Shown here one piece after another: positions 44,567-53,584 of a DNA stretch of 64,000 nucleotides. The notes below the pieces were generated by a model that was given only the letters and a program-made list of their open reading frames with translations, searched no databases and was not told where the DNA came from. The position numbers and the translations under genes were made by a program. The stretch is from positions 310,001 through 374,000 of the forward strand of contig NZ_JBBCAT010000003.1 of assembly GCF_037203705.1 (NCBI RefSeq), read 5' to 3'. The first letter of the stretch is position 1. Every line of letters begins with the position of its first letter. The stretch comes from Prosthecomicrobium sp. N25. GTDB lineage: Bacteria; Pseudomonadota; Alphaproteobacteria; Rhizobiales; Ancalomicrobiaceae.

Positions 44567-46492
44567 ATGGCCGAAGATCACGAACTCCTGGACGCTGCGG
44601 GCGAGGACGCCACGCTGCTGCAGGGCGCCGACATCATCGCCGACGTGGTGAAGCGTCTGCCGAACGCCCCCGGTGTTTACCGGATGGTCGACCAGAAGGG
44701 AGACGTGCTCTACGTCGGCAAGGCCCGCAACCTCAAGAAGCGGGTCGGCAACTATGCCCGAGGCGCTGGCCTCTCCTCTCGCATCCTGCGCATGATTCGC
44801 GAGACACGGGCCATGGAATTCGTCCAGACCCGGACGGAGACCGAGGCGCTCCTGCTCGAGGCGAATCTCATCAAGCGCCTGAGGCCGCGCTTCAACGTCC
44901 TGCTCCGCGACGACAAGAGCTTCCCGTACATTCTCATCGCGGAGGACCACGAGGCCCCCGCGCTGGTCAAGCATCGGGGCGCCCGCAAGCGCAAGGGCGA
45001 GTATTTCGGCCCCTTCGCGTCGGCCGGCGCGGTCGGCCGCACCATCAACGCGCTGCAGAAGGCCTTCCTGATCCGCACCTGCTCGGACAGCGTCTACGAA
45101 AGCCGCACCCGTCCCTGCCTGCTCCACCAGATCAAGCGCTGCGCGGCCCCCTGCACCGGCGAGATCGACCTGCCGTCCTACCGGCGGCTGGTCGACGAGG
45201 CCGAGGCCTTCCTGTCCGGGCGCAGCCAGGCCGTGAAGGCCGAGCTCGCCGCCGCCATGGAGCGGGCCTCCGAATCGCTCGACTTCGAGCGCGCCGCCGT
45301 CTGCCGTGACCGGCTCGCCGCGCTCTCCCACGTCCAGTCGCACCAGGGCATCAATCCGCACTCGGTCGAAGAGGCCGACGTCTTCGCCGCCCACCACGAG
45401 GGCGCGCAGACCTGCATCCAGGTCTTCTTCTTCCGCACCGGCCAGAACTGGGGCAACCGCGCCTATTTCCCCCGCGCCGACAAGTCGCTCGGCGAGGGGG
45501 AGGTGCTGGAGGCCTTCGTGGCGCAGTTCTACGACGACAAGCCCGTCCCGAAACTGGTCCTCCTCTCGCACGACTTCGAGGAGCGCGACCTGCTCCAGCA
45601 GGCGCTGTGCGAGCGCGCCGGCCACCGGGTCGAGATCGCCGTGCCCAAGCGCGGCGAGAAGAAGGACCTGGTCGACCACGCCCTGCTCAATGCCCGCGAG
45701 GCGCTCGGCCGCAAGCTCGCGGAATCCTCGAGCCAGGCCCGCCTGCTGGCGGGCCTCGCCGAGGCCTTCGGCCTGCCGGAGGCGCCGCGCCGCGTGGAGG
45801 TCTTCGACAACAGCCACATCATGGGGACCAACGCCGTGGGCGGCATGATCGTGGCCGGGCCGGAGGGCTTCGCGAAGGCGAACTACCGCAAGTTCAACAT
45901 CCGCTCGACCGAGCTCACCCCTGGCGACGACTACGCCATGATGCGCGAGGTGCTGACGCGCCGCTTCTCCCGCCTCGTCCGCGAGGCCGGCCCGAAGGCC
46001 GAGGCGCCGCGCGACGAGCAGGGCTTCGGTCCCTGGCCCGACCTGGTGCTGATCGACGGCGGCAAGGGCCAACTCGAGGTCGCCCGCCAGGTCCTCGCCG
46101 ACCTCGGCATCCACCAGGACGTTCCGCTCGTGGGCATCGCCAAGGGACCGGACCGGGATGCAGGCCGGGAGAAGTTCCATATTCACGGCCGGCCGGAGTT
46201 CATGCTGCCGGAGCGCGACCCGGTCCTCTACTTCGTCCAGCGCCTGCGCGACGAGGCCCACCGCTTCGCCATCGGCACGCACCGGGCGAAACGCTCCAAG
46301 GCGATCGGCCAGTCGACGCTGGACGAGATCGCCGGCATCGGACCGACCCGCAAGCGGGCCCTCCTGCGCCACTTCGGCACCGTCAAGGCCATCTCGAAGG
46401 CCGGGATCGGCGACCTGATGACGGTGGACGGCATTTCCGAGAGCATGGCCGAGACCATCTACGACTTCTTCCACGAGGGCGAGACCGGCTGA
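44567..46492 (+). CDS. uvrC: Excinuclease ABC subunit C (UvrC)
   Basis: A 641-residue UvrC, which makes both incisions in nucleotide excision repair. The GIY-YIG nuclease domain spans about residues 33-115 ([20 protein letters not shown]). A UVR domain lies near 225-260, and the second, RNase H-like nuclease carries [11 protein letters not shown] near 421 and [12 protein letters not shown] near 495. A C-terminal helix-hairpin-helix pair follows ([17 protein letters not shown] near 590). Cysteines CC-x-x-PCTG near 190 suggest an iron-sulfur site. It leads the uvrC-pgsA-moaD-moaE run. Confidence 0.97.
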   Translation: MAEDHELLDAAGEDATLLQGADIIADVVKRLPNAPGVYRMVDQKGDVLYVGKARNLKKRVGNYARGAGLSSRILRMIRETRAMEFVQTRTETEALLLEANLIKRLRPRFNVLLRDDKSFPYILIAEDHEAPALVKHRGARKRKGEYFGPFASAGAVGRTINALQKAFLIRTCSDSVYESRTRPCLLHQIKRCAAPCTGEIDLPSYRRLVDEAEAFLSGRSQAVKAELAAAMERASESLDFERAAVCRDRLAALSHVQSHQGINPHSVEEADVFAAHHEGAQTCIQVFFFRTGQNWGNRAYFPRADKSLGEGEVLEAFVAQFYDDKPVPKLVLLSHDFEERDLLQQALCERAGHRVEIAVPKRGEKKDLVDHALLNAREALGRKLAESSSQARLLAGLAEAFGLPEAPRRVEVFDNSHIMGTNAVGGMIVAGPEGFAKANYRKFNIRSTELTPGDDYAMMREVLTRRFSRLVREAGPKAEAPRDEQGFGPWPDLVLIDGGKGQLEVARQVLADLGIHQDVPLVGIAKGPDRDAGREKFHIHGRPEFMLPERDPVLYFVQRLRDEAHRFAIGTHRAKRSKAIGQSTLDEIAGIGPTRKRALLRHFGTVKAISKAGIGDLMTVDGISESMAETIYDFFHEGETG

Positions 46493-46662
46493 CCGCGGGC
46501 TCCCTCCGGGCTGACGCGCCGTTGACGGCCGGCGCCCGGCCATGCTCTGTCAGGACCGCACACGTCCGCGCCGCTTCGGCGGCGTCGGAGAGAAAAAGGC
46601 CGGCCCCGCCGGATCCGCGTCGCGACGGTGCGGGCCGGGGGCGGGCGAGGTGGAGCGGCCGG

Positions 46663-47241
46663 ATGTCGGCGTGGAGCGTACCCAATCTTCTGACCTACGG
46701 CCGCATTGCCGCGGTCCCCGTGGTCGTCTCCTGCTTCGCGCTGCCGGGCCTGCCCACGGATTTCTCGCGCTGGGTCGCCCTCGTCATCTATATCGCGGCC
46801 GCCGTCACCGACTTCTTCGACGGCTACCTGGCCCGCGCCTGGCAGCAGCAGTCGGCCCTCGGGCGCATGCTCGACCCGATCGCCGACAAGCTCCTGGTCG
46901 CCTCCTGCCTGCTGGTCCTCGTCGACGACGAGACCATCCGCAACTGGACCGTCTTCGCCGCTGTCATCATCCTGTGCCGCGAGATCCTCGTCTCGGGCCT
47001 GCGCGAGTTCCTCGCCGAGCTGCGCGTCAGCGTGCCCGTCACCCGGCTGGCCAAATGGAAGACGACCGCCCAGCTCGTCGCGATCGGGTTCCTGATCGCC
47101 GGCCCCGCGGGCGACAAGATCGTGCCAAACGTGACCGTGTTCGGCCTGGTCCTCCTCTGGATTTCCGCCATCCTGACCCTCTATACCGGCTGGGACTATT
47201 TCCGGGCCGGCATCGGCCACCTGATCGAGGAGAAGGCGTGA
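46663..47241 (+). CDS. pgsA: CDP-diacylglycerol-glycerol-3-phosphate 3-phosphatidyltransferase
   Basis: A 192-residue inner-membrane enzyme that makes phosphatidylglycerophosphate. The CDP-alcohol phosphotransferase motif is complete: D50-x-x-D53-G-x-x-A57R58, then G67, D71 and D75. Five or six membrane helices surround it. The opening SVPNLLTYGRI is typical of PgsA. ATG 46663 has a GGAG site at fair distance. Its stop overlaps the moaD start (GTGA), a common arrangement in this group. Confidence 0.96.
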   Translation: MSAWSVPNLLTYGRIAAVPVVVSCFALPGLPTDFSRWVALVIYIAAAVTDFFDGYLARAWQQQSALGRMLDPIADKLLVASCLLVLVDDETIRNWTVFAAVIILCREILVSGLREFLAELRVSVPVTRLAKWKTTAQLVAIGFLIAGPAGDKIVPNVTVFGLVLLWISAILTLYTGWDYFRAGIGHLIEEKA

Positions 47242-47489
47242 GGATCCTCTACTTCGCCTGGGTTCGCGAGCGCATCGGCAAGGCCGAGGAGACGCTCGAG
47301 CCGCCCGCCGACGTGAAGACCGCCGGAGACCTCCTGCGCTGGCTGAAGGGCCTCGGCGAGGAATACGACCATGCCCTGGAGCGGCCGGAGGTCATCCGGG
47401 TCGCCGTCGACCAGCGGCACGTCCGTGCCGAAGCCCCGATCGCGGGCGCCCGGGAGGTCGCCCTCTTTCCGCCGATGACCGGCGGCTGA
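47238..47489 (+). CDS. moaD: Molybdopterin synthase small subunit MoaD
   Basis: An 83-residue ubiquitin-like protein ending in the obligatory Gly-Gly (PPMTGG). The C-terminal glycine is thiocarboxylated and donates sulfur during molybdopterin formation. The opening ILYFAWVRERIG is typical. GTG 47238 overlaps the pgsA stop; moaE follows 26 bases later. Confidence 0.95.
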   Translation: MRILYFAWVRERIGKAEETLEPPADVKTAGDLLRWLKGLGEEYDHALERPEVIRVAVDQRHVRAEAPIAGAREVALFPPMTGG

Positions 47490-47515
47490 GCCGCGGGCCC
47501 GAGGAGCCCCGAGCC

Positions 47516-47986
47516 ATGAGCCAGATCCCCATCACGGTCCGCGTCCAGGCGGAACCCTTCGACACCGAGGCCGAGGTCGCCCGCCTGACCGCCGGCCGCA
47601 CCGACGTCGGCGCGGTCGTCACCTTCGCGGGTCTCTGCCGCGCCGAGGGCGGCACCCTGGCGGCCCTCGAGCTCGAACACTACCCCGGCATGGCCGAGGC
47701 CGAGATCGTCCGGGTCGCAGAGGAGGCCGCCCGCCGCTGGCCCGTGATGGGACTGACCGCGATCCACCGCTTCGGCCGGATCGCGCCCGGCGCGCCGATC
47801 GTGCTCGTGGTCGCCACCTCGTCCCATCGGCACGCCGCCTTCGAGGCGGCCGCGTTCCTGATGGATTTCCTGAAGACCCGCGCGCCCTTCTGGAAGAAGG
47901 AGCACCGGGCGGACGGCACCGAAGGCGGCTGGGTCGACGCCCGCGAGGCCGACGACGCGGCGGCGGCCCGCTGGGGCGGGGCCTGA
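47516..47986 (+). CDS. moaE: Molybdopterin synthase large subunit MoaE
   Basis: A 156-residue catalytic subunit of molybdopterin synthase. Key features are GAVVTFAGLCRAE near residue 32, HRFGRIAPG near 84, SSHRHAAFEAAAFLMDFLK near 102, and the active lysines in APFWKKEH (K127/K128). It forms a heterotetramer with MoaD. Its stop overlaps the next ATG (TGATG). Confidence 0.96.
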   Translation: MSQIPITVRVQAEPFDTEAEVARLTAGRTDVGAVVTFAGLCRAEGGTLAALELEHYPGMAEAEIVRVAEEAARRWPVMGLTAIHRFGRIAPGAPIVLVVATSSHRHAAFEAAAFLMDFLKTRAPFWKKEHRADGTEGGWVDAREADDAAAARWGGA

Positions 47987-48339
47987 TGGCGGCCGGACCC
48001 GCCCGCGCGCCCGGCTCGGCCGGCAGCTCCCTCGAAGACGGCCCGCCCGGCCCGGCGGGTCGCGTCGCGGCCGGACCGGCCCCGGCCGGCGGCGGACGCC
48101 CGCCCGTGACGCCGCAGTCCATCCGCGCCACCCGGCTCGCGCTGGGCTGGGGCCTGGTCCTGATGATCGTCGGCGGGCTCCTCTTCATGCTCGCCGGCTT
48201 CGCCTTCACGGCGATCGCCGGAACGAGCTGCTTCGAGGGCTACTGCGCCTGGGTGCCCTTCCTCTACTTCACCCCCCTCGGCATGGTCGCCGGCTTCGTC
48301 CTCGGCGCCAAGGTGGGGGCCGGCAAGGCGGGCGGGTGA
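47986..48339 (+). CDS. Small membrane protein of unknown function
   Basis: A 117-residue protein with a low-complexity N-terminus (Ala, Gly, Pro, about residues 1-45) and two membrane helices (about 50-78 and 90-110), with a cysteine pair between them (TSCFEGYCAW). It is translationally coupled to moaE but has no recognised role in the cofactor pathway. It is convergent with the aminotransferase gene, one base apart. Confidence 0.7.
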   Translation: MAAGPARAPGSAGSSLEDGPPGPAGRVAAGPAPAGGGRPPVTPQSIRATRLALGWGLVLMIVGGLLFMLAGFAFTAIAGTSCFEGYCAWVPFLYFTPLGMVAGFVLGAKVGAGKAGG

Positions 48340-48340
48340 C

Positions 48341-49228
48341 TCACTCCGCCGCCGCCCGCTTCGGCTGCACCTCGGCGAAGTAGTCGTTCATCAGTCCGAG
48401 CGTGATCTCGCCCGGCTTGAACGTGTAGGGGCCGACCTCCGAGACCGGGGTCACCTCGGCGGCGGTGCCCGTCAGGAAGCACTCGGAGAAGCCCGTCAGC
48501 TCCTCCGGCTTGATGCGCCGCTCCACCACCTCGATGCCGCGCCGCCGGGCGAGATCGACCACGGTCTGCCGCGTGATGCCGTTCAGGAACCGGTCCGCCA
48601 AGGGCGTGTGGATCTTCCCATCCTGCACGAAGAACACGTTCGCGCCGGTCGCCTCGGCGACGTAGCCCTCCCAGTCCCACATCAGCGCGTCGGCATAGCC
48701 TTTGTTCTCCGCCGCGTGCTTGGAGATCGTGCAGATCATGTAGAGCCCGGCCGCCTTGGATTTCGACGGCGCGGTGCGCGGGTCGGGGCGGCGATACTCG
48801 GCGATGTCGAGGCGGATGCCGCGGGCGCGCTCCTCCGGCTTGAAGTAGCTCGGCCACTGCCAGGCCGCGATCGCCACGTGGATCGTGTTGTTCTGCGCCG
48901 ACACGCCCATCATCTCGGAGCCGCGCCAGGCGACCGGCCGCACATAAGCGTCGACCAGGTTCATCTTGACCAGCAGCTCCTCGCAGGCCCGGTTCAGCTC
49001 CTCCACCGAATAGGGCAGCTTGAAGCCCAGGATCTCGGCCGAGGTGTGCAGGCGCTGGTGGTGCTCGGTCTGCTTGAAGACGACGCCGCCATAGGCCCGC
49101 TGCCCCTCGAAGACGCAGCTGCCGTAGTGCAGCCCGTGCGTCAGCACGTGGATCTTGGCGTCCTTCCACGGCACGAATTGGCCGTCGAACCAGATGACGC
49201 CGTCGAGTTGGTCGAAGGGCAGAGCCAT
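48341..49228 (-). CDS. ilvE: Branched-chain amino acid aminotransferase
   Basis: A 295-residue fold-type IV PLP enzyme. Motifs are IHVLTHGLHYGSCVFEG near residue 26, the catalytic lysine K158 in SKSKAAGLYM, GYVAEATGANVFFV near 188 and EECFLTGTAAEV-like ECFLTGTAAEVTPV near 255. It transfers amino groups between glutamate and branched-chain keto acids in the last step of valine, leucine and isoleucine synthesis. The GGAG site is good. It is divergent from the petP gene. Confidence 0.95.
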   Translation of the reverse strand: MALPFDQLDGVIWFDGQFVPWKDAKIHVLTHGLHYGSCVFEGQRAYGGVVFKQTEHHQRLHTSAEILGFKLPYSVEELNRACEELLVKMNLVDAYVRPVAWRGSEMMGVSAQNNTIHVAIAAWQWPSYFKPEERARGIRLDIAEYRRPDPRTAPSKSKAAGLYMICTISKHAAENKGYADALMWDWEGYVAEATGANVFFVQDGKIHTPLADRFLNGITRQTVVDLARRRGIEVVERRIKPEELTGFSECFLTGTAAEVTPVSEVGPYTFKPGEITLGLMNDYFAEVQPKRAAAE

Positions 49229-49543
49229 GTTCCTCTCCGGGTTTCCTGTGCCTTGGGACGGCCGGCGGCGGACGGCTGGTGCCGGGGCTCCGGTTCCGGG
49301 AGCCCGCTTCCGAACCCGCCTGCGCGGGGGAAGGATCCGTCGTCCGGCGCCCGATGCGCGCCGTATCTGCTTTTGCGTTGCGGCGTTTCAGTCGATATCT
49401 TGCACCCACGACGCCGACCGCGCCAGCCTGCCGCCGCCGGGGTGCCGGCAACGCAGGGTTGGCGGAGACCCGAAGGCCGCGACGAGAACGATCCTTTCGT
49501 CGTGACGGCTCTGGAAGTAACGAACGGAACGAAATAAGTCAAT
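49229..49543. promoter_or_regulatory. Divergent ilvE/petP region with a short direct repeat
   Basis: About 315 bases. AACGAA occurs twice, at 49519-49524 and 49528-49533, just before petP. The region must hold both promoters. A role of the repeat in MarR-type autoregulation is possible but unproven. Confidence 0.3.
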
Positions 49544-50074
49544 ATGGCTGACATAAATTTCTCGGCATCCTCCCGACCCTCCGCCGCGCCGCCGGCCGGG
49601 TCCTCCGGCCCGGACGCGTCCGGCGAGCCCCACTGGGAGATGATCGAGCTGCTCTTTTTCGCCTACCGCGACTTCATCGGCGACCCGGACGCGATCCTCG
49701 ACGAGTTCGGCTTCGGCCGCGCCCACCATCGCGTCCTGCACTTCGTGAACCGCAATCCCGGCATGGCGGTCGCCGAGCTCCTGGACATCCTGAAGATCAC
49801 CAAGCAGAGCCTCGGCCGGGTCCTGAGGGAACTCGTCGAGGGCGGCTACGTCGAGCAGCAGACGGGCGAGGCCGACCGCCGCCAGCGCCTGCTCTTCGCC
49901 ACGCCGAAGGGCCGGAGCCTCGCCCTGCGCCTGGCCGAGCCCCAGTCGCGCCGGATCGCCGCCGCGCTCGCAGCCCTCGGGCCCGGCGGCGCCGAGGCCG
50001 CCCGCGAGTTCCTGCGCCAGATGATCAACGACGACGAGCGCGCCGAGACGGCCCGCTTCGCCGCCCGGCCGTGA
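49544..50074 (+). CDS. petP: MarR-family regulator, PetP-like
   Basis: A 176-residue MarR protein. The winged helix lies in the middle: FGRAHHRVLHFVNRNPGMAVAELLDIL, recognition helix ITKQSLGRVLRELVEGGYV, and wing QTGEADRRQRLLF. It corresponds to PetP of Rhodobacter capsulatus, which lies next to petR. The name is from this family and context; the signal is unknown. It is followed directly by petR and a kinase gene. Confidence 0.85.
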   Translation: MADINFSASSRPSAAPPAGSSGPDASGEPHWEMIELLFFAYRDFIGDPDAILDEFGFGRAHHRVLHFVNRNPGMAVAELLDILKITKQSLGRVLRELVEGGYVEQQTGEADRRQRLLFATPKGRSLALRLAEPQSRRIAAALAALGPGGAEAAREFLRQMINDDERAETARFAARP

Positions 50075-50085
50075 GGACATCGCCC

Positions 50086-50805
50086 ATGCCGGACCCGAAC
50101 GCCGAACCGCGCCCGCAGCCCCTGCCCGACGAGGCCCCCCATCTCCTCGTCGTCGACGACGACAGTCGAATCCGCTCCCTCCTGTCGAGCTTCCTCGGCC
50201 GCCAGGGCTTCCGCGTCACCGTCGCCGAGGGCGCCGCCGAGGCCCGCAAGAAGCTCGAGACCTTCGACTTCGACATGCTCATCCTCGACGTCATGATGCC
50301 CGGCGAGACCGGCATGGACCTGACGGCGTCGCTGCGCCGGAACTCCGAGGTGCCGATCCTGATGCTGACCGCGCTGACCGAGACCGAGAGCCGCATCCGC
50401 GGCCTGGAGCTCGGCGCCGACGACTACCTGTCGAAGCCCTTCGATCCGCGCGAGCTGATCCTGCGCATCAACAACATCCTGAAGCGCGGCGCCGCCGCGG
50501 TCCGGCCGAAGTCGGCCGAGGTCCGCTTCGGCGCCTTCGTGTTCCACCTGGAGCGCCAGGAGCTGAAGCGGGGCGACGAGCTGATCCGCCTGACCGACCG
50601 CGAGCGCCAGCTCCTGCGCATGTTCGCGGAACGGCCCGGCGAGACCATCCCGCGCCACGAGATCGTCGGGTCCGACAACGCCCTCGGCGACCGGACCGCC
50701 GACGTCCAGATCAACCGCCTGCGCCGCAAGATCGAGGCCGACCCGGCCAACGCGCTCTACCTGCAGACGGTCCGGGGCATCGGCTACCGCCTGCAGATCG
50801 ACTGA
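50086..50805 (+). CDS. petR: OmpR-type response regulator PetR
   Basis: A 239-residue OmpR-family regulator. The receiver domain (about residues 18-132) has the phosphorylatable D68 in LILDVMMPG, DDD at 24-26, T95 and K117 in LSKPFDP. The C-terminal winged helix (about 140-235) has RLTDRERQLLRMFAERPG and TADVQINRLRRKIE. ATG 50086 lies ten bases after GAGG; the GTG at 50071, which overlaps the petP stop, is an alternative. PetR-like regulators act with a sensor kinase, which here is encoded next. Confidence 0.92.
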   Translation: MPDPNAEPRPQPLPDEAPHLLVVDDDSRIRSLLSSFLGRQGFRVTVAEGAAEARKKLETFDFDMLILDVMMPGETGMDLTASLRRNSEVPILMLTALTETESRIRGLELGADDYLSKPFDPRELILRINNILKRGAAAVRPKSAEVRFGAFVFHLERQELKRGDELIRLTDRERQLLRMFAERPGETIPRHEIVGSDNALGDRTADVQINRLRRKIEADPANALYLQTVRGIGYRLQID

Positions 50806-50839
50806 GGGAGGCCGGGCCGGCGCGAACCCGGACCGGCCC

Positions 50840-52261
50840 GTGAGGATGCTCGACAGACCAGCCACGCGCAGCGGGACGACGGCGGAGCCGGACTCCGCGC
50901 CAGGCAGCCCCCTCGGCCGCCTCGCCGGCCTTTGGCGGGCGATCGCCCGCGCGCTCGGCGAGCGGATGCCGAAGGGCCTCTTCGCCCGGTCCCTGCTGAT
51001 CGTCATCCTGCCCATGCTGATCCTGCAGTCGGTCGTCGCCTACGTCTTCATGGAGCGCCACTGGAACCTGGTCACCCGCCGCCTCTCCGAGGCGGTGACG
51101 CGCGACATCTCGGCCCTGATCTCGGTCCTGGAGACCTACCCGCAGGACGCCGACTACGACCGGCTGACCGAGATCGCCCGGCGCGACTTCTCGCTCTCCG
51201 TCTCCATCCTGCCGCCGGACCCCCTGCCCCCGCCCGCGCCCAAGCCCTTCTTCTCGCTCCTGGACACGGCGCTCTCCGAGGAGATCGTGCGCATCATCGG
51301 GCGCCCCTTCTGGATCGACACCGTCGGCCGATCGGACCTGATCGAGATCCGCATCCAGCTCGAAGGGCGCGTGCTACGCGTCCTCGCCCGGCGCGGCCAG
51401 GCCTACGCCTCCAATTCGCACATCTTCCTGGTCTGGATGGTATCGACCTCGATCTTCCTGCTCGCCATCGCGATCGTCTTCCTGCGCAACCAGATCCGGC
51501 CCATCCAGCAGCTCGCCGCGGCGGCCGAGAATTTCGGCAAGGGCCGCCCTGTTCCGCCCGACTTCCGCCCCCGCGGCGCGCGCGAGGTGCGCAAGGCCTC
51601 CCAGGCCTTCGTCGACATGCGCCGCCGCATCGAGCGCCAGATCGAGCAGCGCACCACCATGCTGGCGGGCGTCAGCCACGACATGCGCACGGTGCTGACC
51701 CGCTTCCGGCTGCAGCTCGCGCTCATCGGCGGCGGCCCGGAGGTGGAGGATCTGGAGGCCGACATCGACGAGATGCAGTCGATGCTGGAGGCCTACCTGG
51801 CCTTCGCGCGCGGCGACGGCGACGAGGCGGCCTCCCCGACCGATATCGCCGAGATGCTGCGCGCCATCGCGGCCGAGGCCGACCGCGCCGGCTTCACGGT
51901 GACCCAGCGCTTCACCGGCCCGCCGCTCGTCATCCTGCGGCCGAACGCCTTCAAGCGCGCGGTCGGCAACCTCGTCGGCAACGCCTGCCGCTACGCCGAA
52001 CGGGTGGAGGTCTCGGCCCGTCACGAGGACGGCTACCTGCACGTGGTCGTGGACGACGACGGCCCGGGCGTGCCGGAGGCAGAGCGCGAGAACGTTTTCC
52101 GCCCCTTCTACCGGCTCGACCGGGCCAGGAACCAGGACGAGGGCGGCACCGGCCTCGGCCTCGCCATCACGCGCGACATCGTCCGCGGCCACGGCGGCGA
52201 CGTCCGCCTCGAGGAAAGCCCCCTCGGCGGCCTCCGCGCGATCCTCAGAATCCCGGGCTGA
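50840..52261 (+). CDS. Membrane sensor histidine kinase (EnvZ-like)
   Basis: A 473-residue kinase with two transmembrane helices (about residues 51-71 and 195-216) around a periplasmic sensor of 120 residues, a HAMP domain (about 217-268), and the phosphorylated histidine H280 in GVSHDMRTVLTRF. ATP-binding boxes follow: N-box NLVGNACRYAE near 377, G1 DDDGPGVPE near 408, and G2 GGTGLGLAI near 437. It is the cognate partner of the upstream petR. Start 50840 (GTG) or 50846 (ATG) is possible. Its last 37 bases are duplicated downstream. Confidence 0.93.
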   Translation: MRMLDRPATRSGTTAEPDSAPGSPLGRLAGLWRAIARALGERMPKGLFARSLLIVILPMLILQSVVAYVFMERHWNLVTRRLSEAVTRDISALISVLETYPQDADYDRLTEIARRDFSLSVSILPPDPLPPPAPKPFFSLLDTALSEEIVRIIGRPFWIDTVGRSDLIEIRIQLEGRVLRVLARRGQAYASNSHIFLVWMVSTSIFLLAIAIVFLRNQIRPIQQLAAAAENFGKGRPVPPDFRPRGAREVRKASQAFVDMRRRIERQIEQRTTMLAGVSHDMRTVLTRFRLQLALIGGGPEVEDLEADIDEMQSMLEAYLAFARGDGDEAASPTDIAEMLRAIAAEADRAGFTVTQRFTGPPLVILRPNAFKRAVGNLVGNACRYAERVEVSARHEDGYLHVVVDDDGPGVPEAERENVFRPFYRLDRARNQDEGGTGLGLAITRDIVRGHGGDVRLEESPLGGLRAILRIPG

Positions 52262-52328
52262 ACGGGCCGCCCGGCGGCCTCCGCGCGATCCTCAGGATCC
52301 CGGGCTGAACGGGTCGCCCGGCGGTCTC
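52225..52328 (+). repeat. 47-base tandem duplication at the end of the kinase gene
   Basis: Copy one is 52225-52271 and copy two is 52272-52318; they differ at two positions. A third partial copy begins at 52319 and runs into the 3' end of the DUF1501 gene. The first copy contains the kinase stop codon. Dyads CCGGGC/GCCCGG lie in the second copy and may help termination between the two convergent genes. Confidence 0.85.
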
Positions 52329-53580
52329 AGGCGATCAGCCCGGAGAGCGGCTTCACGGCGGCGGAGTCCGGGAACACCGTGGCGCCGAGCACGCCCGCCG
52401 AGAGGCCCAAATGCTCCGCCATCACGCCCTTGATCACGGCGCGCAGGTCGGTCGTCGGCTTGAGGTCCCGCTCCTGGTGCAGGGTCTCGGGCCTGAGCCC
52501 CGGCCAGTCCGCCAGGATGCGCCCGCCCTTGACCGCTCCGCCGGCCAGAAGGGCCACCGTGGCGGTGCCGTGGTCGGTTCCGACCGTGCCGTTGACGCGG
52601 GCCGTCCGGCCGAACTCGGTCAGCACGAGCAGGACCGTGTCGCGCCACTTGTCCCCGAGTCCTGCCTCGAAGGCCGCGATCGCCCCGTCCAGGCCGCCGA
52701 GGAGCTGCGCCAGCCGGCCCGTCGCCCCGCCCTCGTTGGCATGGGTGTCCCAGCCGTCAAACGCCATGGCGGCGAGCCGCGGCCCGTCGTCGGCGGCGAT
52801 CAGGCGGGCGGCCCCCGCCGCGGCCGCCTTCATGCCCTCCGCGGTCGCGGAGCCGCCGCGCGCCTTGGCGGCGTCGCCCGACAGGCCGGAGTCGCGGGCG
52901 ATCCGGTCCGACCCGAGGCCGCGGCCGAGGATCTCGCCGAGCGCCGGGTCGGCATGCCGGTAGAGATCGAGCACGCGCGCCGCCAGGTCGTCGCCGGCCT
53001 TCGGAAGCGACGGCGGCGTCCAGCCGAGCACCGGCGTCTCGCCGCGCATGACGAGCGGCGTCACCGCGCCGATGCCGATGCCGCCCCGGGCCGCCACGCG
53101 GTCGCCCGTCGGCAGCGCTCCGAGCGCCCGGTTCATCCAGCCGCTCGCGACGAGCCCCGGACCCGGCTGCCCGCTTTCCAGCACGTCCTGCCCATCGAAA
53201 TGCGAGCGCTCCCGGTAGGGCGTGGCGGTCGCGTGGACCACGAGCGCCTGGTTGTAGCGATAGAGCCGCGCGAAGGTCGGCATGGCGGGATGCAGGGCGA
53301 AGAAGCCGTCGAGCGCGAAGGCCGGGTTGGGACCGTCGAGCCCGAGGGCGATGCCCTGGCGCAGCGCCGCGTAGTCCGGGTCGCCGAGCGGTGCCACAGC
53401 CGACAGCCCGTCGAGCGCCCCGCGCAGGATGATCGTCACCATCCGCGGGTCGCGCCCGCCGGCCGCCTGGGCGAAGCGCGGCACAAAGGGCCAGACCGCG
53501 AGCACGGCGCCCCCGGCGAGAAGGCGCCGCCGGGTCGGGTCGGGCCTCTCGCACAGCCCCTGGTCCGGAATGACCGCCAT
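52327..53580 (-). CDS. Exported DUF1501 protein
   Basis: A 417-residue protein with a Tat-type signal (TRRRLLAGGAVLAV near residue 16). The DUF1501 domain carries MVTIILRGALDGLSAVAP near 47, LVVHATATPYRERSHFDGQDVLE near 112, MAFDGWDTHANEG near 270, and VLTEFGRTARVNGTVGTDHGTA near 318. The family is related to the alkaline phosphatase/sulfatase superfamily. It is nearly always paired with a DUF1800 protein, as here (four bases apart). Both are thought to act outside the cytoplasm; the substrate is unknown. Confidence 0.9.
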   Translation of the reverse strand: MAVIPDQGLCERPDPTRRRLLAGGAVLAVWPFVPRFAQAAGGRDPRMVTIILRGALDGLSAVAPLGDPDYAALRQGIALGLDGPNPAFALDGFFALHPAMPTFARLYRYNQALVVHATATPYRERSHFDGQDVLESGQPGPGLVASGWMNRALGALPTGDRVAARGGIGIGAVTPLVMRGETPVLGWTPPSLPKAGDDLAARVLDLYRHADPALGEILGRGLGSDRIARDSGLSGDAAKARGGSATAEGMKAAAAGAARLIAADDGPRLAAMAFDGWDTHANEGGATGRLAQLLGGLDGAIAAFEAGLGDKWRDTVLLVLTEFGRTARVNGTVGTDHGTATVALLAGGAVKGGRILADWPGLRPETLHQERDLKPTTDLRAVIKGVMAEHLGLSAGVLGATVFPDSAAVKPLSGLIA

Positions 53581-53584
53581 CGCC

